A stretch of DNA of 64,000 bases from Ehretia macrophylla (lineage: Eukaryota; Streptophyta; Magnoliopsida; Boraginales; Ehretiaceae), in contig CM075773.1 of NCBI GenBank assembly GCA_037974665.1, positions 25,608,353 through 25,672,352 on the forward strand. Reading direction: 5' to 3'. Made by a program: the position numbers and the translations under genes. Below, piece after piece: positions 12,960 through 25,247 of the stretch; the stretch's first letter is position 1; each line of letters opens with the position of its first letter. Below the pieces are notes generated by a model, which saw nothing but the letters and a program-made list of their open reading frames with translations, was not told where the DNA came from and did no database searches.

Positions 12960-14319
12960 TTGATCCGTAAGGAGTTACGGGGCCGACAGCATACCGTTGG
13001 AAAGCTCTCCGAGAGCTCTACGATGGGGCAGCTAAGCTTTGCTTCGCTGGGCCTTTTTTCGGAGCCCAAAATTGAACGTTTTCATCAATTTCGAGACACT
13101 TTTCTTCTTTTGCGCTGTTTTTCTGTCCCGGATCGTACGTCGTGCGCCGCAAAAAGGGCGACAACCCAATCCGTCCCATTTTTGTTACCGAATCCCGTGG
13201 CACCTTGGGCGAGACAGCTTCGCTTCGCGTAGAGGCTGGGCCCGCAAACCGAGGGCGTGGGGCTAGGGACCAGGTCTCCGTCGCTCCGGAGCCCATAACT
13301 TTTGATCCGTAAAGGGTTACGCGGCCCACAGTATACCGTTGGAAAGCTCTCCGAGAGCTCTACGACGGGACAGAAATGCTTGGCTTCGCTGTGCTTTTTT
13401 TCGGCACCCAAAATCGAACGATTTCATCAGTTTCAGGACACTTTTCTTCTCTTGTGCTATTTTTCCGTCCCGGATCGTACGTCGTGCGCCGCGAAAAGGG
13501 CGACAACCCAATCCGTCCCATTTTTGTTACCGAATCCCGCGGCACCTTGGGCGAGACAGCTTCGCTTGGCGTAGAGGCTGGGCCCACAAACCGAGGGCGT
13601 GGGGCTTGGGACCAGGTCTCCGTCGCTCCGGAGCCCATAACTTTTGGTCCGTAAAGAGTTACGCGGCCCACAGTATACCGTTGGAAAGCTCTCCGAGAGC
13701 TCTACGACGGGACAGCCAAGCTTAGCTTCGCTGGGCCTTTTTTCGGAGCCCAAAATTGAACGTTTTTCGGGACACTTTTCTTCTTTTGCGCTGTTTTTCC
13801 GTCCCGGATCGTACGTCGTGTGCCGCAAAAAGGGCGACAACCCAATCCGTCCAATTTTTGTTACCGAATACCGCGGCACCTTGGGCGAGACAGCTTCGCT
13901 TCGCGTAGAGGCTGGGCCCACAAACCGAGGACGTGGGGCTTGGTACCAGGTCTCCGTCGCTCCGGAGCCCATAACTTTTGATCCGTAAGGAGTTACGCAG
14001 CCCACAGCATACCGTTGGAAAGCTCTCCGAGATCTCTACGACAGGACAGCCAAGCTATGCTTCGCTGCGCCTTTTTTCGGAGCCCAAAATCGAACGTTTT
14101 CATCAGTTTCGGGACACTTTTCTTCTTTTGCGCTGTTTTTCCGTCCCGGATCGTACGTCGCGCGCCGCGAACAGGGCGACAGCCCAATCCGTCCCGTTTC
14201 TGTTACCGAATCCCGCGGCACCTTGGGCGAGACAGCTTCGATTCGCGTAGAGGCTGGTCCCGCAAACCGAGGGCGTGGGGCTTGCGACCAAGTCTCCGTC
14301 GCTCCGGAGCCCATAACTT
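12960..14319 (+). repeat. four-monomer module A-B-C-D, copy 1
   Basis: Order: A (12960; catcaatttcg, ccgcaaaaaggg, ggggctagggacc), B (13302; gacagaaatgcttggc, cgaacgatttc, tttcaggacac), C (13644; 334-bp deletion), D (13978; acgcagcccac). Full parallels exist at 23888-25247 and, less closely, 29010-30368. Confidence 0.85.
13644..13977 (+). repeat. 334-bp monomer (8-bp deletion), copy 1
   Basis: Eight bases (catcagtt) are missing after cgaacgtttt, giving aacgtttttcgggacac at 13758. A 2-bp tt microhomology flanks the deletion. It is the third unit of the four-monomer module beginning at 12960. Confidence 0.93.
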
Positions 14320-17300
14320 TTGATCCGTAAAGAGTTATGCGGCCCACAGCATACCGTTGGAAAGCTCTCCGAGAGCTCTACGACGGAGCAACCAAGCTGT
14401 GCTTCGCTGGGCCTTTTTTCGGAGCCCAAAATCGAACGTTTTCATCAGTTTCGGGACACCTTTCTTCTTTTGTGCTGTTTTTCCGTCCCGGATCGTTCGT
14501 CGTGCTCCGCGAAAAGGGCGACAACCCAATCCGTCCCGTTTTTGTTACCGAATCCCGCGGCACCTTGGGCGAGACAGCTTCGATTCGCGTAGTGGCTGGG
14601 CCCGCAAACCGAGGGCGTGGGGCTTGCGACCAAGTCTCCGTCGCTCCGGAGCCCATAACTTTTGATCCGTAAGGAGTTACGCGGCCCACAGCATACCGTT
14701 GGAAAGCTCTCCGAGAGCTCTACGACGGGGCAGCCAAGCTGTGCTTCGCTGGGCCTTTTTTCGGAGCCCAAAATCGAACGTTTTCATCAGTTTCGGGACA
14801 CTTTTCTGCTTTTGCGCTGTTTTTCCGTCCCGGATCGTACGTCGCGCGCCGCGAATAGGGCGACAGCCCAATCCGTCCCGTTTCTGTTACCGAATCCCGC
14901 GGTACCTTGGGCGAGACAGCTTCGCTTCGCGTGGAGGCTGGGCCCGCAAGCCGAGGGCGCAGGGCTTGGGACCAGGTCTCCGTCGCTCCGGAGCCCATAA
15001 CTTTTGATCCGTAAGGAGTTACGCGGCCCACAGCATACCGTTGGAAAGCTCTCCAAGAGCTCTACGACGGGGCAGCCAAGCTGTGCTTTGCTGGGCCTTT
15101 TTTCGGAGCCCAAAATCGAACGTTTTCATCAGTTTCGGGACACTTTTCTTCTTTTGCGCTGTTTTTCCGTCCCGGATCGTACGGCGCGCGCCGCGAATAG
15201 GGCGACAGCCCAATCCGTCCCGTTTCTGTTACCGAATCCCGCGGCACCTTGGGCGAGACAGCTTCGATTAGCGTAGAGGCTGGGCCCGCAAACCGAGGGC
15301 GTGGGGATTGCGACCAAGTCTCCGTCGCTACGGAGCCCATAACTTTTGATCCGTAAGGAGTTACGCGGCCCACAGCATACCGTTGGAAAGCTCTCCGAGA
15401 GCTCTACGACGGGGCAGCCAAGCTATGCTTCGCTGGGCCTTTTTTCGGAGCCCAAAATCGAACGTTTTCATCAGTTTCGGGACACTTTTCTTCTTTTGCG
15501 CTGTTTTTCCGTCCCGGGTCGTACGTCGTGTCCCGCGAAAAGGGCGACAACCCAATCCGTCCCATTTTTGTTACCGAATCCCGCGCCACCTTGGGCGAGA
15601 CAGCTTCGATTCGCGTAGAGGCTGGGCCCGCAAACCAAGGGCGTGGGGCTTGCGACCAAGTCTCCGTCGCTCCGGAGCCCATAACTTTTGATCCGTAAAG
15701 AGTTACGCGGCCCACAGCATACCGTTGGAAAGCTCTCCGAGAGCTCTACGACGGGGCAGCCAAGCTGTGCTTCGCTGGGCCTTTTTTCGGAGCCCAAAAT
15801 CGAACGTTTTCATCAGTTTCGGGACACTTTTCTTCTTTTGCGCTGTTTTTCCGTCCCGGATCGTACGTCGTGCGCCGCGAAAAGGGCGACAGCCCAATCC
15901 GTCCCGTTTCTCTTACCGAATCGCACTGCACCTTGGGCAAGACAACTTCGCTTCACGTAGAGGCTGGGCCCATAAACCGAGGGCGTGGGGCTTGGGACCA
16001 AGTCTTCGTCGCTCCGGAGCCCATAACTTTTGATCCGTAAAGAGTTACGTGGCGCACAGCTTGCCGTTGGAAAGCTCTCCGAGAGCTCTACGTCGGGTAC
16101 AGCTAAGGCCGCTTAGTTGGGCCTTTTGTTCGGAGCCCAAAATTGAACATTTTCATCTATTTCCGGACACTTTTCTTCTTTTGCGCTGTTTTTTTGTCCC
16201 GGATCATGCGTCGTGCGCCACGAAAAGGGCGACAACCCAATCCGTCCCATTTTTGTTACCGAATCCCGCGGCACCTTGGGCGAGACAGCTTCGCTTCGCG
16301 TAGAGGCTGGGCCCACAAACCGAGGGCGTGGGGCTTGGGACCATGTCTCCGTCGCTCCGGAGCCCATAACTTGTGATCCGTAAAGAGTTACGCGGCCCAC
16401 AGCATACCGTTGGAAAGCTCTCCGAGAGCTCTACGACGGGACAGCCAAGCTATGCTTCGCTGTGCCTTTTTTCGGAGCCCAAAATCGAACGTTTTCATCA
16501 GTTTCGGGACACTTTTATTCTTTTGCGCTGTTTTTCCGTCCCGGATCGTACGTCGTGCGCCGCGAAAAGGGCGACAACGCAATCCGTCCCATTTTTATTA
16601 CCGAATCCAGCGGCACCTTGGGCGAGACAGCTTCGCTTCGCGTAGAGGCTGGGCCCACAAACCGAGAGCGTGGGGCTTGGTACCAGGTCTCCGTCGCTCC
16701 GGAGCCCATAACTTTTGATCCGTAAGGAGTTACGCGGCCCACAGCATACCGTTGGAAAGCTCTCCGATAGCTCTACGACGGGACAGCCAAGCTTCGCTTC
16801 GCTGGGCCTTTTTTCGGAGCCCAAAATCGAACGTTTTCATCAGTTTCGGGACACTTTTCTTCTTTTGCTCTGTTTTTCTGTCCCGGATCGTACGTCGTGC
16901 GCCGCGAAAAGGGCGACAACCCAATCCGTCCCATTTTTGTTACCGACTCCCGCGGCCCCTTGGGCGAGACAGCTTCGATTCGCGAAGAGGCTGGGCCCGC
17001 AACCCGAGGGCGTGGGGCTTGCGACCAAGTCTCCCTCGCTCCGGAGCCCATAACTTTTGATCCGTAAAGAGTTACGCGGCCCACAGCATACCGTTGGAAA
17101 GCTCTCCGAGAGCTCTACGACGGGACAGCCAAGCTGTGCTTCGCTGTGCCTTTTTTCGGAGCCCAAAATCGAACTTTTTCATCAGTTTCGGGACACTTTT
17201 ATTCTTTTGCGCTGTTTTTCCGTCCCGAATCGTACGTCGTGCGCTGCGAAAAGGGCGACAACCCAATCCGTCCCATTTTTGTTACCGAATCCCGCGGCAC

Positions 17301-17739
17301 CTTGGGCGAGACAGCTTCGCTTCACGTAGAGGCTTGGCCCGCAAACCGAGGATGTGGGGCTTGGGACCAGGTCTCCGTCGCTCCGGCGCCCATAACTTTC
17401 GATCCCTAAAGAGTTACGCGGCGCACAACATACCGTTGGAAAGCTCTCCGAGAGCTCTACGATAGGCCAGCTAAGCATGCGTTGCTGGGCCTTTTTCCGG
17501 AGCTCAAAATCGAACGTTTTCATCTGTTTTCGGACATTTTTCTTCTTTTGCGCTGTTTTTCCGTCCCGGATCGAGCGTCGTGGGCAGCGAAAAGGACGAC
17601 TACCTAATCCGTCACATTTCTGTTACCGAATCCCATGGCACCTTGGGCGAGACAGCTTCGCTTCGCGTAGAGGCTGGGCCAGCAAACCGAGGACGTGGGG
17701 CTTGGGACCAGGTCTCCGTCGCTCCAGAGACCATAACTT

Positions 17740-18073
17740 TTGATCCGTAAAGAGTTACGCGGCCCATAGTATACCGTTGGAAAGCTCTCCGAGAGCTCTA
17801 CGACGGGACAGCCAAGCTTCGCTTCGCTGGGCCTTTTTTCGGAGCCCAAAATCGAACGTTTTTCGGGACACTTTTCTTCTTTTGCGCTGTTTTTCCGTCC
17901 CGGATCGTACGTCGTGCGCCGCGAAAAGGGCGACAACCCAATCCGTCCCATTTTTGTTACCGAATACCGCGGCACCTTGGGCGAGACAGCTTCGCTTCGC
18001 GTAGAGGCTGGGCCCACAAACCGAGGACGTGGGGCTTGGTACCAGGTCTCCGTCGCTCCGGAGCCCATAACTT
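17740..18073 (+). repeat. 334-bp monomer (8-bp deletion), copy 2
   Basis: Same deletion endpoints as copy 1. The following monomer, 18074, has the linked acgcagcccac start. The two monomers before it do not resemble the first half of the module. Confidence 0.93.
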
Positions 18074-20852
18074 TTGATCCGTAAAGAGTTACGCAGCCCA
18101 CAGCATACCGTTGGAAAGCTCTCCGAGAGCTCTACGAGAGGACAGCCAAGCTATGCTTCGCTGTGCCTTTTTTTGGAGCCCAAAATCGAACGTTTTCATC
18201 AGTTTCGGGACACTTTTCTTCTTTTGCGCTGTTTTTTCGTCCTGGATCGTACGTTGTGCGCCGCGAAAAGGGCGACAACCCAATCCGTCCCATTTTTGTT
18301 ACCGAATCCCGCGGCACCTTGGGCGAGATAGCTTCGCTTCGCGTAGAGGCTGGGCTCGCAAACCGATGGCGTGGGGCATGGGACCAGGTCTCCGTCGCTC
18401 CGGAGCCCATAACTTTTGATCCGTAAAGAGTTACGCAGCCCACAGCATACCGTTGGAAAGCTCTCCGAGAGCTCTACGACAGGGCAACCAAGCTTCACTT
18501 CGCTGGGCATTTTTTCGGTGCCCAAAATCGAACATTTTCATCAATTTCGGGACACTTTTCTTTTTTCGCGCTGTTTTTTCGTCGTGGATCGTACGTCGTG
18601 CGCCGCGAAAAGGGCGACAATCCAATCCGTCCCATTTTTGTTACCGAATCCCGCGGCACCTTGGGCGAGACAGCTTCGCTTCGCGTAGAGGCTCGGCCCG
18701 CATACCGAGGGCGTGGGGCTTGCGACCAAGTCTCCGTCGCACCGGAGCCCATAACTTTTGATCCGTAAAGAGTTACGCGGCGTACCGCATACCGTTGGAA
18801 AGCTCTCCGAGAGCTCTACGACGGGGCAGCCAAGCTTTGCTTCGCTGGACCTTTTTTCGGAGCCCAAAATCGAACGTTTTCATCAGTTTCGGGACACTTT
18901 TCTTCTTTTGTGCTGTTTTTTCGTCCCGCATCGTTCGTCGTGCGCCGCGACAAGGGCGACAACCCAATCCCTCCCATTTCTGTTACCCACACCCGCGGCA
19001 CCTTGGGCAAGACAGGTTCGTTACACCTAGAGGCTAGGCCCGCAAACCGAGGGCGTGGGGCTTGCGACCAAGTCTCCGTCGCTCCGGAGCCCATAACTTT
19101 TGATCCGTAAAGAGTTACGCAGCCCACAGCATACCGTTGGAAAGCGCTCCGAGAGCTCTACGACGGGACAGCCAAGCTATGCTTCGCTGTGCCTTTTTTC
19201 AGAGCCCAAAATCGAACGTTTTCATCAGTTTCGGGACACTTTTATTCTTTTGCGCTGTTTTTCCGTCCCGGATCGTACATCGTGCGCCGCGAAAAGGGCG
19301 ACAACCCAATCCGTCCCATTTTTGTTACCGAATCCCGCGGCACCTTGGGCGAGACAGCTTCGCATCGCGTAGAGGCTGGGCCCACAAACCGAGGGCGTGG
19401 GGCTTGGGACCAAGTTTCCGTCGCTCCGAAGCCCATAACTTTGGATCCGTAAAGAGTTACGCGGCCCACAGCATACCGTTGGAAAGCTCTCCGAGAGTTC
19501 TACGACGGGACAGCCAAGCTAACCTTCGCTGTGCCTTTTTTCGGAGCCCAAAATCGAACGTTTTCATCAGTTTCGGAACACTTTTCTTCTTTTGTGCCGT
19601 TTTTCCGTCCCGGATCGTACGTCGTGCGCCGCGAAAAGGGCGACAACCCAATCCGTCCCATTTTTGTTACCGATTCCCACGGCACCTTCGGCGAGACGGC
19701 TTCGCTTCGCGTAGAGGCTGGGCCCACAAACCGAGAGCGTGGGGCTTGGTACCAGGTCTCCGTCGCTCCGGAGCCCATAACTTTTGATCCGTAAAGAGTT
19801 ACGCGGCCCACAGCATACCGTTGGAAAGCTCTCAGAGAGCTCTACGACGGGACAACTAAGCTTTGCTTTGCTGGGCCTTTTTTCGGGGCCCAAAATCGAA
19901 CGTTTTCATCAATTTCGGGACTCTTTTCTTCTTTCGCGCTGTTTTTCCGTCCCGGATCGTACGTCGCGCGCCACGAAAAGGGCGACAACCTAATCCGTCC
20001 CCTTTTCGTTAAAGAATCCCGCGGTACCTTGGGCGAGACAGCATCGCTTCACGTAGAGGCTGGGCCTGCAAACCGAGGAAGTGGGGCTTGGGACCAGGTC
20101 TCTGTCGCTCCGGAGCCCATAACTTTTGATCCGTAAAGAGTTACGCGGCCCACAGTATACCGTTGGAAAGCTCTCCGAGAGCTCTACGACGGGACAGCCA
20201 AGCTTTGCTTCGCTGTGCCTTTTTTCGGAGCCCAAAATCGAACGTTTTCATCAGTTTCGGGACACTTTTCTTCTTTTGTGCTGTTTTTCCGCCCCGGTTC
20301 GCCCGTCGTGCGCCGCGGAGAGGGCGACACCCCAATCCCTCCCACTTCTGTTACCGAATCCCGCTGTACCTTGGGGGGGACAGCTTCGCTTCGCGTAGAG
20401 GCTGGGCCCGCAAACCGAGGGCGTGGGGCTTGGGACCTGGTCTCCGTCGCTCCGGAGCCCATAACTTTTGATCCGTAAGGAGTTACGCGGCCTACAGCAT
20501 ACCGTTGGAAAGCTCTCCGAGAGCTCTACGACGGGACAGCCAAGCTACGCTTCGCTGGACCTTTTTTCGGAGCCCAAAATCGAACGTTTTCATCAGTTTC
20601 GGGACACTTTTCTTCTTCTGCGCTGTTTTTCCGTCCCGGATCGTCCGTCGTGCGCCGCAAAAAGGGCGACAACCCGATCCGTCCCATTTCTGTTACCGAA
20701 TCCCGCGGCACCTTGGGCGAGACAGCTTCGATTCGCGTAGAGCCTGGGCCCGCAAACCGAGGGCGTGGGTCTTGGTACCAGGTCTCCGTCGCTCCGGAGC
20801 CCATAACTTTTGATCCGTAAAGAGTTACGCGGCCCACAGCATACCGTTGGAA

Positions 20853-20867
20853 AGCTCTCCGAGAGCT
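20853..20867. other. 15-bp dyad AGCTCTC-C-GAGAGCT (present in nearly every monomer)
   Basis: Seven-base arms are perfectly complementary around a single central base. The element lies 43-57 bp after each anchor and is among the best conserved parts of the monomer. Deviations are single-base changes in one arm, for example ctctctgagagct at 22223-22235 and gagagttc at 5827-5834. Function unknown; it could be a protein-binding dyad or a small cruciform-prone site. Confidence 0.85.
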
Positions 20868-21132
20868 CTACGACGGGACAGCCAAGCTTTGCTTCGCTGT
20901 GCCTTTTTTCGGAGCCCAAAATCGAACGTTTTCATCAGTTTCGGGACACTTTTCTTCTTTTGCGCTGTTTTTCCGTCCCGGATCGTACGTCGTGCGCCGC
21001 GAAAAGGGCGACAACCCAATCCGTCCCATTTTTGTTACCGAATCCCGCGGCACCTTGGGCGAGACAGCTTCGCTTCGCGTAGAGGCTGGGCCCACAAACC
21101 GAGGGCGAGGGGCTTGGGACCAAGTCTCCGTC

Positions 21133-21142
21133 GCTCCGGAGC
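21133..21142. other. 10-bp perfect palindrome GCTCCGGAGC (per monomer)
   Basis: It sits about 20 bp before the next anchor. Together with the 15-bp dyad it brackets the most conserved roughly 75 bp of the repeat. A common variant breaks it to gctccagagc. Function unknown. Confidence 0.8.
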
Positions 21143-23887
21143 CCATAACTTTTGATCCGTAAAGAGTTACGCGGCCCACAGCATACCGTTGGAAAGCTCT
21201 CCGAGAGCTCTACGACGGGACAGCCAAGATATGCTTCGCTGTGCCTTTTTTCGGAGCCCAAAATCGAACGTTTTCATCAGTTTTGGGACACTTTTATTCT
21301 TTTGCGCTGTTTTTCCGTCCCGGATCGTACGTCGTGCGCCGCGAAAAGGGCGACAACGCAATCCATCCCATTTTTATTACCGAATCCAGCGGCACCTTGG
21401 GCGAGACAGCTTCGCTTCGCGTAGAGGCTGGGCCCGCAAACCGAGGGCGCGGGGCTTGGGACCAAGTCTCCGTCGCTCTGGAGCCCATAACTTTTGATCC
21501 GTAAGGAGTTACGCGGCCCACAGTATACCGTTGGAAAGCTCTCCGAGAGCTCTACGACGGGACACCCAAGCTCAGCTTTGCTGGGCCTTCTTTCGGAGCC
21601 CAAAATTGAACATTTTCATCAGTTTCGGGACACTTTTCTTCTGTTACGCTGTTTTTCCGTCCCGAATCGTACGTCGCGCGCCGCGAAATGGGCGACAACG
21701 CAATCCGTCCCATTTCTGTTATCGAATCCCGCGGCACCTTGGGCGAGACAGCTTCGCTTCACGTAGAGGCTGGGCCAGCAAACTGAGGCCGTGGGGCTTG
21801 GGACCAAGTCTCCGTCGCTCCGGAGCCCATAACTTTTGATCCGTATAGAGTTACGCGGCCCACAGCATACCGTTGGAAAGCTCTCCGAGAGCTCTACGAC
21901 GGGACAGCCAAGCTTTGCTTAGCTGGGCCTTTTTTCGGAGCCCAAAATCGAACGTTTTTATCAGTTTCGGGACACTTTTCTTCTTTTGCGCTGTTTTTCC
22001 GTCCCGGATCGTACGTCGTGCGCCGCGAAAAGGGCGACAACACAATCCGTCCCATTTTTGTTACCGAATCCCGCGGCACCTTGGGCGAGACAGCTTCGCT
22101 TCGCGTAGAGGCTGGGCCCACAAACCGAGGGCGTGGGGCTTGGGACCAAGTCTCCGTCGCTCCGGAGCCCATAACTTTTGATCCGTAAAGAGTTACGCGG
22201 CCCATAGCATACCGTTGGAAAGCTCTCTGAGAGCTCTACGACGGGACAGCCAAGCTATGCTTCGCTGTGCCTTTTTTCGGAGCCCAAAATCGAACGTGTT
22301 CATCAGTTTCGGGACATTTTTCTTCTTTTGCGCTGTTTTTCCGTCCCGGATCGGACGTCGCGCGCCGCGAAAAGGGCGACAACCCAATCCGTCCCATTTT
22401 TGTTACCGAATCCCGCGGCACCTTGGGCGAGACAGCTTCGCTTCGCGTAGAGGTTGGGCCCACAAACCGAGGGCGTGGGGCTTGGGACCAGGTCGCCGTC
22501 GCTCCGGAGCCCATAACTTTTGATCCGTAAAGAGTTACGCGGCCCAGAGCACACCGTTGGAAAGCTCCCCGAGAGCTCTACGCCGGGACAGCCAAGCTAT
22601 GCTTCGCTGTGCCTTTTTTCGGAGCCCAAAATCGAACGTTTTCATCAGTTTCGGGACACTTTTATTCTTTTGCGCTGTTTTTCCGTCCCGGATCGTACGT
22701 CGTGCGCCGCGAAAAGGGCGACAACGCAATCCGTCCCATTTTTATTACCGAATCCAGCGGCACCTTGGGCGAGACAGCTTCGCTTCGCGTAGAGGCTGGG
22801 CCCACAAACCGAGAGCGTGGGGCTTGGTACCAGGTCTCCGTCGCTCCAGAGCCCATAACTTTTGATCCGTAAAGAGTTACGCGGCCCACAGCATACCGTT
22901 GGAAAGCTCTCCGAGAGCTCTACGACGGGACAGCCAAGCTATGCTTTGCTATGCCTTTTTTCGGAGCCCAAAATCGAACGTTTTCATCAGCTTCGGGACA
23001 CTTTTCTTCTTTTGCGCTGTTTTTCCGTCCCGGATCGTACGTCGTGCGCCGCGAAAAGGGCGACAACCCGATCCGTCCCATTTATGTTACCGAATCTCTT
23101 GGCACCTTGGGCGAGACATATTCGCTTCACCTAGAGGCTGGGCCCACAAACCGAGAGCGTGGGGCTTGGTACCAGGTCTCCGTCGCTCCGGAGCCCATAA
23201 CTTTTGATCCGTAAAGAGTTAAGGGGCCGACAGCATACCGTTGGAAAGCTCTCCGAGAGCTCTACAATGGGGCAGCTAAGCTAGGCTTAGCTGGGCCATT
23301 TTTTGGAGCCCAAAATCGAACGTTTTCATCAGTTTCGGGACACTTTTCTTCTTTTGCGCTGTTTTTCCGTCCCGGATCGTACGGCGCGCGCCGCGAATAG
23401 GGCGACAGCCCAATCCGTCCCGTTTCTGTTACCGAATCCCGCGGCACCTTGGGCGAGACAGCTTCGATTCGCGTAGAGGCTGGGCCCGCAAACCGAGGGC
23501 GTGGGGCTTGCGACCAAGTCTCCGTCGATCCGGAGCCCATAACTTTTGATCCGTAAGGAGTTACGCGGCCCACAGCATACCGTTGGAAAGCTCTCCGAGA
23601 GCTCTACGACGGGGCAGCCAAGCTGTGCTTCGCTGGGCCTTTTTTCGGAGCCCAAAATCGAACGTTTTCATCAGTTTCGGGACACTTTTCTTCTTTTGCG
23701 CTGTTTTTCCGTCCCGGATCGTACGTCGTGCGCCGCGAAAAGGGCGACAACCCAATCCGTCCCATTTTTGTTACCGAATCCCGCGGCACCTTGGGCGAGA
23801 CAGCTTCGCTTCGCGTAGAGGCTGGGCCCACAAACCGAGGGCGTGGGGCTTGGTACCAGGTCTCCGTCGCTCCGGAGCCCATAACTT

Positions 23888-25247
23888 TTGATCCGTAAAG
23901 AGTTACGCGGCCCACAGCATACCGTTGGAAAGCTCTCCGAGAGCTCTACGACGGGACAGCTAAGCTTTGCTTTGCTGGGCCTTTTTTCGGAGCCGAAAAT
24001 TGAACGTTTTCATCAATTTCGGGACATTTTTCTTCTTTCGCGCTGTTTTTCCGTCCCGGATCGTACGTCGTGCGCCGCAAAAAGGGCGACAACCCAATCC
24101 GTCCCATTTTTGTTACCGAATCCCGTCGCACCTTGGGCGAGACAGCTTGGCTTCGCGTAGAGGCTGGGCCCGCAAACCGAGGGCGTGGGGCTAGGGACCA
24201 GGTCTTCGTCGCTCCGGAGCCCATAACTTTTGATCCGTAAAGGGTTACGCGGCCCACAGTATACCGTTGGAAAGCTCTCCGAGAGCTCTACGACGGGACA
24301 GAAATGCTTGGCTTTGCTGTGCCTTTTTTCGGAGCCCAAAATCGAACGATTTCATCAGTTTCAGGACACTTTTCTTCTTTTGTGCTATTTTTTCGTCCCG
24401 GATCGTAAGTCGTGCGCCGCGAAAAGGGCGACAACCCAATCCGTCCCATTTTTGTTACCGAATCCCGCGGCACCTTGGGCGAGACAGCTTCGCTTCGCGT
24501 AGAGGCTGGGCCCGCAAACCGAGGGCGTGGGGCTTGGGACCAGGTCTCCGTCGCTCCAGAGCCCATAACTTTTGATCCGTAAAGAGTTACGCGGCCCACA
24601 GTATACCGTTGGAAAGCTCTCCGTGAGCTCTACGACGGGACAGCCAAGCTTCGCTTCGCTGGGCCTTTTTTCGGAGCCCAAAATCGAACGTTTTTCGGGA
24701 CACTTTTCTTCTTTTGCGCTGTTTTTCCGTCCCGGATCGTACGTCGTGGGCCGCAAAAAGGGCGACAACCCAATCCGTCCCATTTTTGTTACCGAATACC
24801 GCGGCACCTTGGGCGAGACAGCTTCGCTTCGCGTAGAGGCTGGGCCCACAAACCGAGGACGTGGGGCTTGGTACCAGGTCTCCGTCGCTCCGGTGCCCAT
24901 AACTTTTGATCCGTAAAGAGTTACGCAGTCCACAGCATACCGTTGGAAAGCTCTCCGAGAGCTCTACGACAGGACAGCCAAGCTATGCTTCGCTGTGCCT
25001 TTTTTCGGAGCCCAAAATCGAACGTTTTCATCAGTTTCGGGACACTTTTCTTCTTTTGCGCTGTTTTTCCGTCCCGGATCGTACGTCGTGCGACGCGAAA
25101 AGGGCGACAACCAGATCCGTCCCATTTATGTTACCGAATCCCGCGGCACCTTGGGCGAGACAGCTTCGATTCGCGTAGAGGCTGGTCCAGCAAACCGAGG
25201 GCGTGGGGCTTGCGACCAAGTCTCCGTCGCTCCGGAGCCCATAACTT
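23888..25247 (+). repeat. four-monomer module A-B-C-D, copy 2
   Basis: Monomers 23888, 24230, 24572 and 24906 match copy 1 at a constant 10,928-bp offset, including ggggctagggacc, the ttgatccgtaaaggg start of B, and the 8-bp deletion. Homology does not obviously extend to the flanking monomers 23546 or 25248. Monomer D is itself mosaic in its middle (gacaaccagatccg). Confidence 0.85.
24572..24905 (+). repeat. 334-bp monomer (8-bp deletion), copy 3
   Basis: Same deletion. It also shares ccgcaaaaagggcg with copy 1 and is preceded by the same gacagaaatgcttggc monomer type (24230, like 13302). The spacing to copy 1 is 10,928 bp. Confidence 0.93.

Larger units (their letters stand above)
12960..19783 (+). 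repeat. array segment 3: 20 monomers with two 334-bp deletion copies
   Basis: Monomer starts: 12960, 13302, 13644, 13978, 14320, 14662, 15004, 15346, 15688, 16030, 16373, 16715, 17057, 17399, 17740, 18074, 18416, 18758, 19100, 19442. Monomers 13644 and 17740 are 334 bp, and each is followed by a monomer whose start reads acgcagcccac. Monomers 13978, 14662 and 15004 belong to a CpG-rich subfamily (gggcgacagcccaatccg, cccgtttctg). Monomer 16030 is 343 bp. Monomer 19442 (ccaagctaaccttcgctg, tttcggaacac, ttttgtgccg) has a close copy at 45049. Confidence 0.97.
20810..21151 (+). repeat. reference (near-consensus) 342-bp monomer
   Basis: I chose this copy because it has few private substitutions; the visible one is gcgagggg for the usual gcgtgggg at 21106-21112. 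Counted composition: 193 G+C of 342 and 35 CpG. Landmarks: anchor 20810-20820; 15-bp dyad 20853-20867 (contains GAGCTC at 20863); variable segment about 20880-20902; T-tracts at 20904-20909, 20929-20932, 20950-20953, 20958-20961, 20968-20972 and 21029-21033; CGTACG at 20984; CCGCGG at 21045; GGGCCC at 21088; G-runs at 21088-21090, 21103-21105, 21109-21112 and 21116-21118; 10-bp palindrome at 21133-21142. The restriction sites should give a 342-bp ladder. I see no convincing duplication between the two 171-bp halves. Confidence 0.9.

Noticed and set aside
16030..16372. Insertion of foreign sequence (cgtcgggtacagctaaggcc)
   Set aside because: The monomer is 343 bp and collinear throughout; it is only a diverged copy of the variable segment.
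20810..21151. 342-bp monomer as a dimer of two related 171-bp halves
   Set aside because: By eye the halves do not align. Only short echoes exist (gacagc..cttcgctt; cggagccca), and they sit at unequal offsets (about 183 and 235 bp). A formal self-alignment would settle it.
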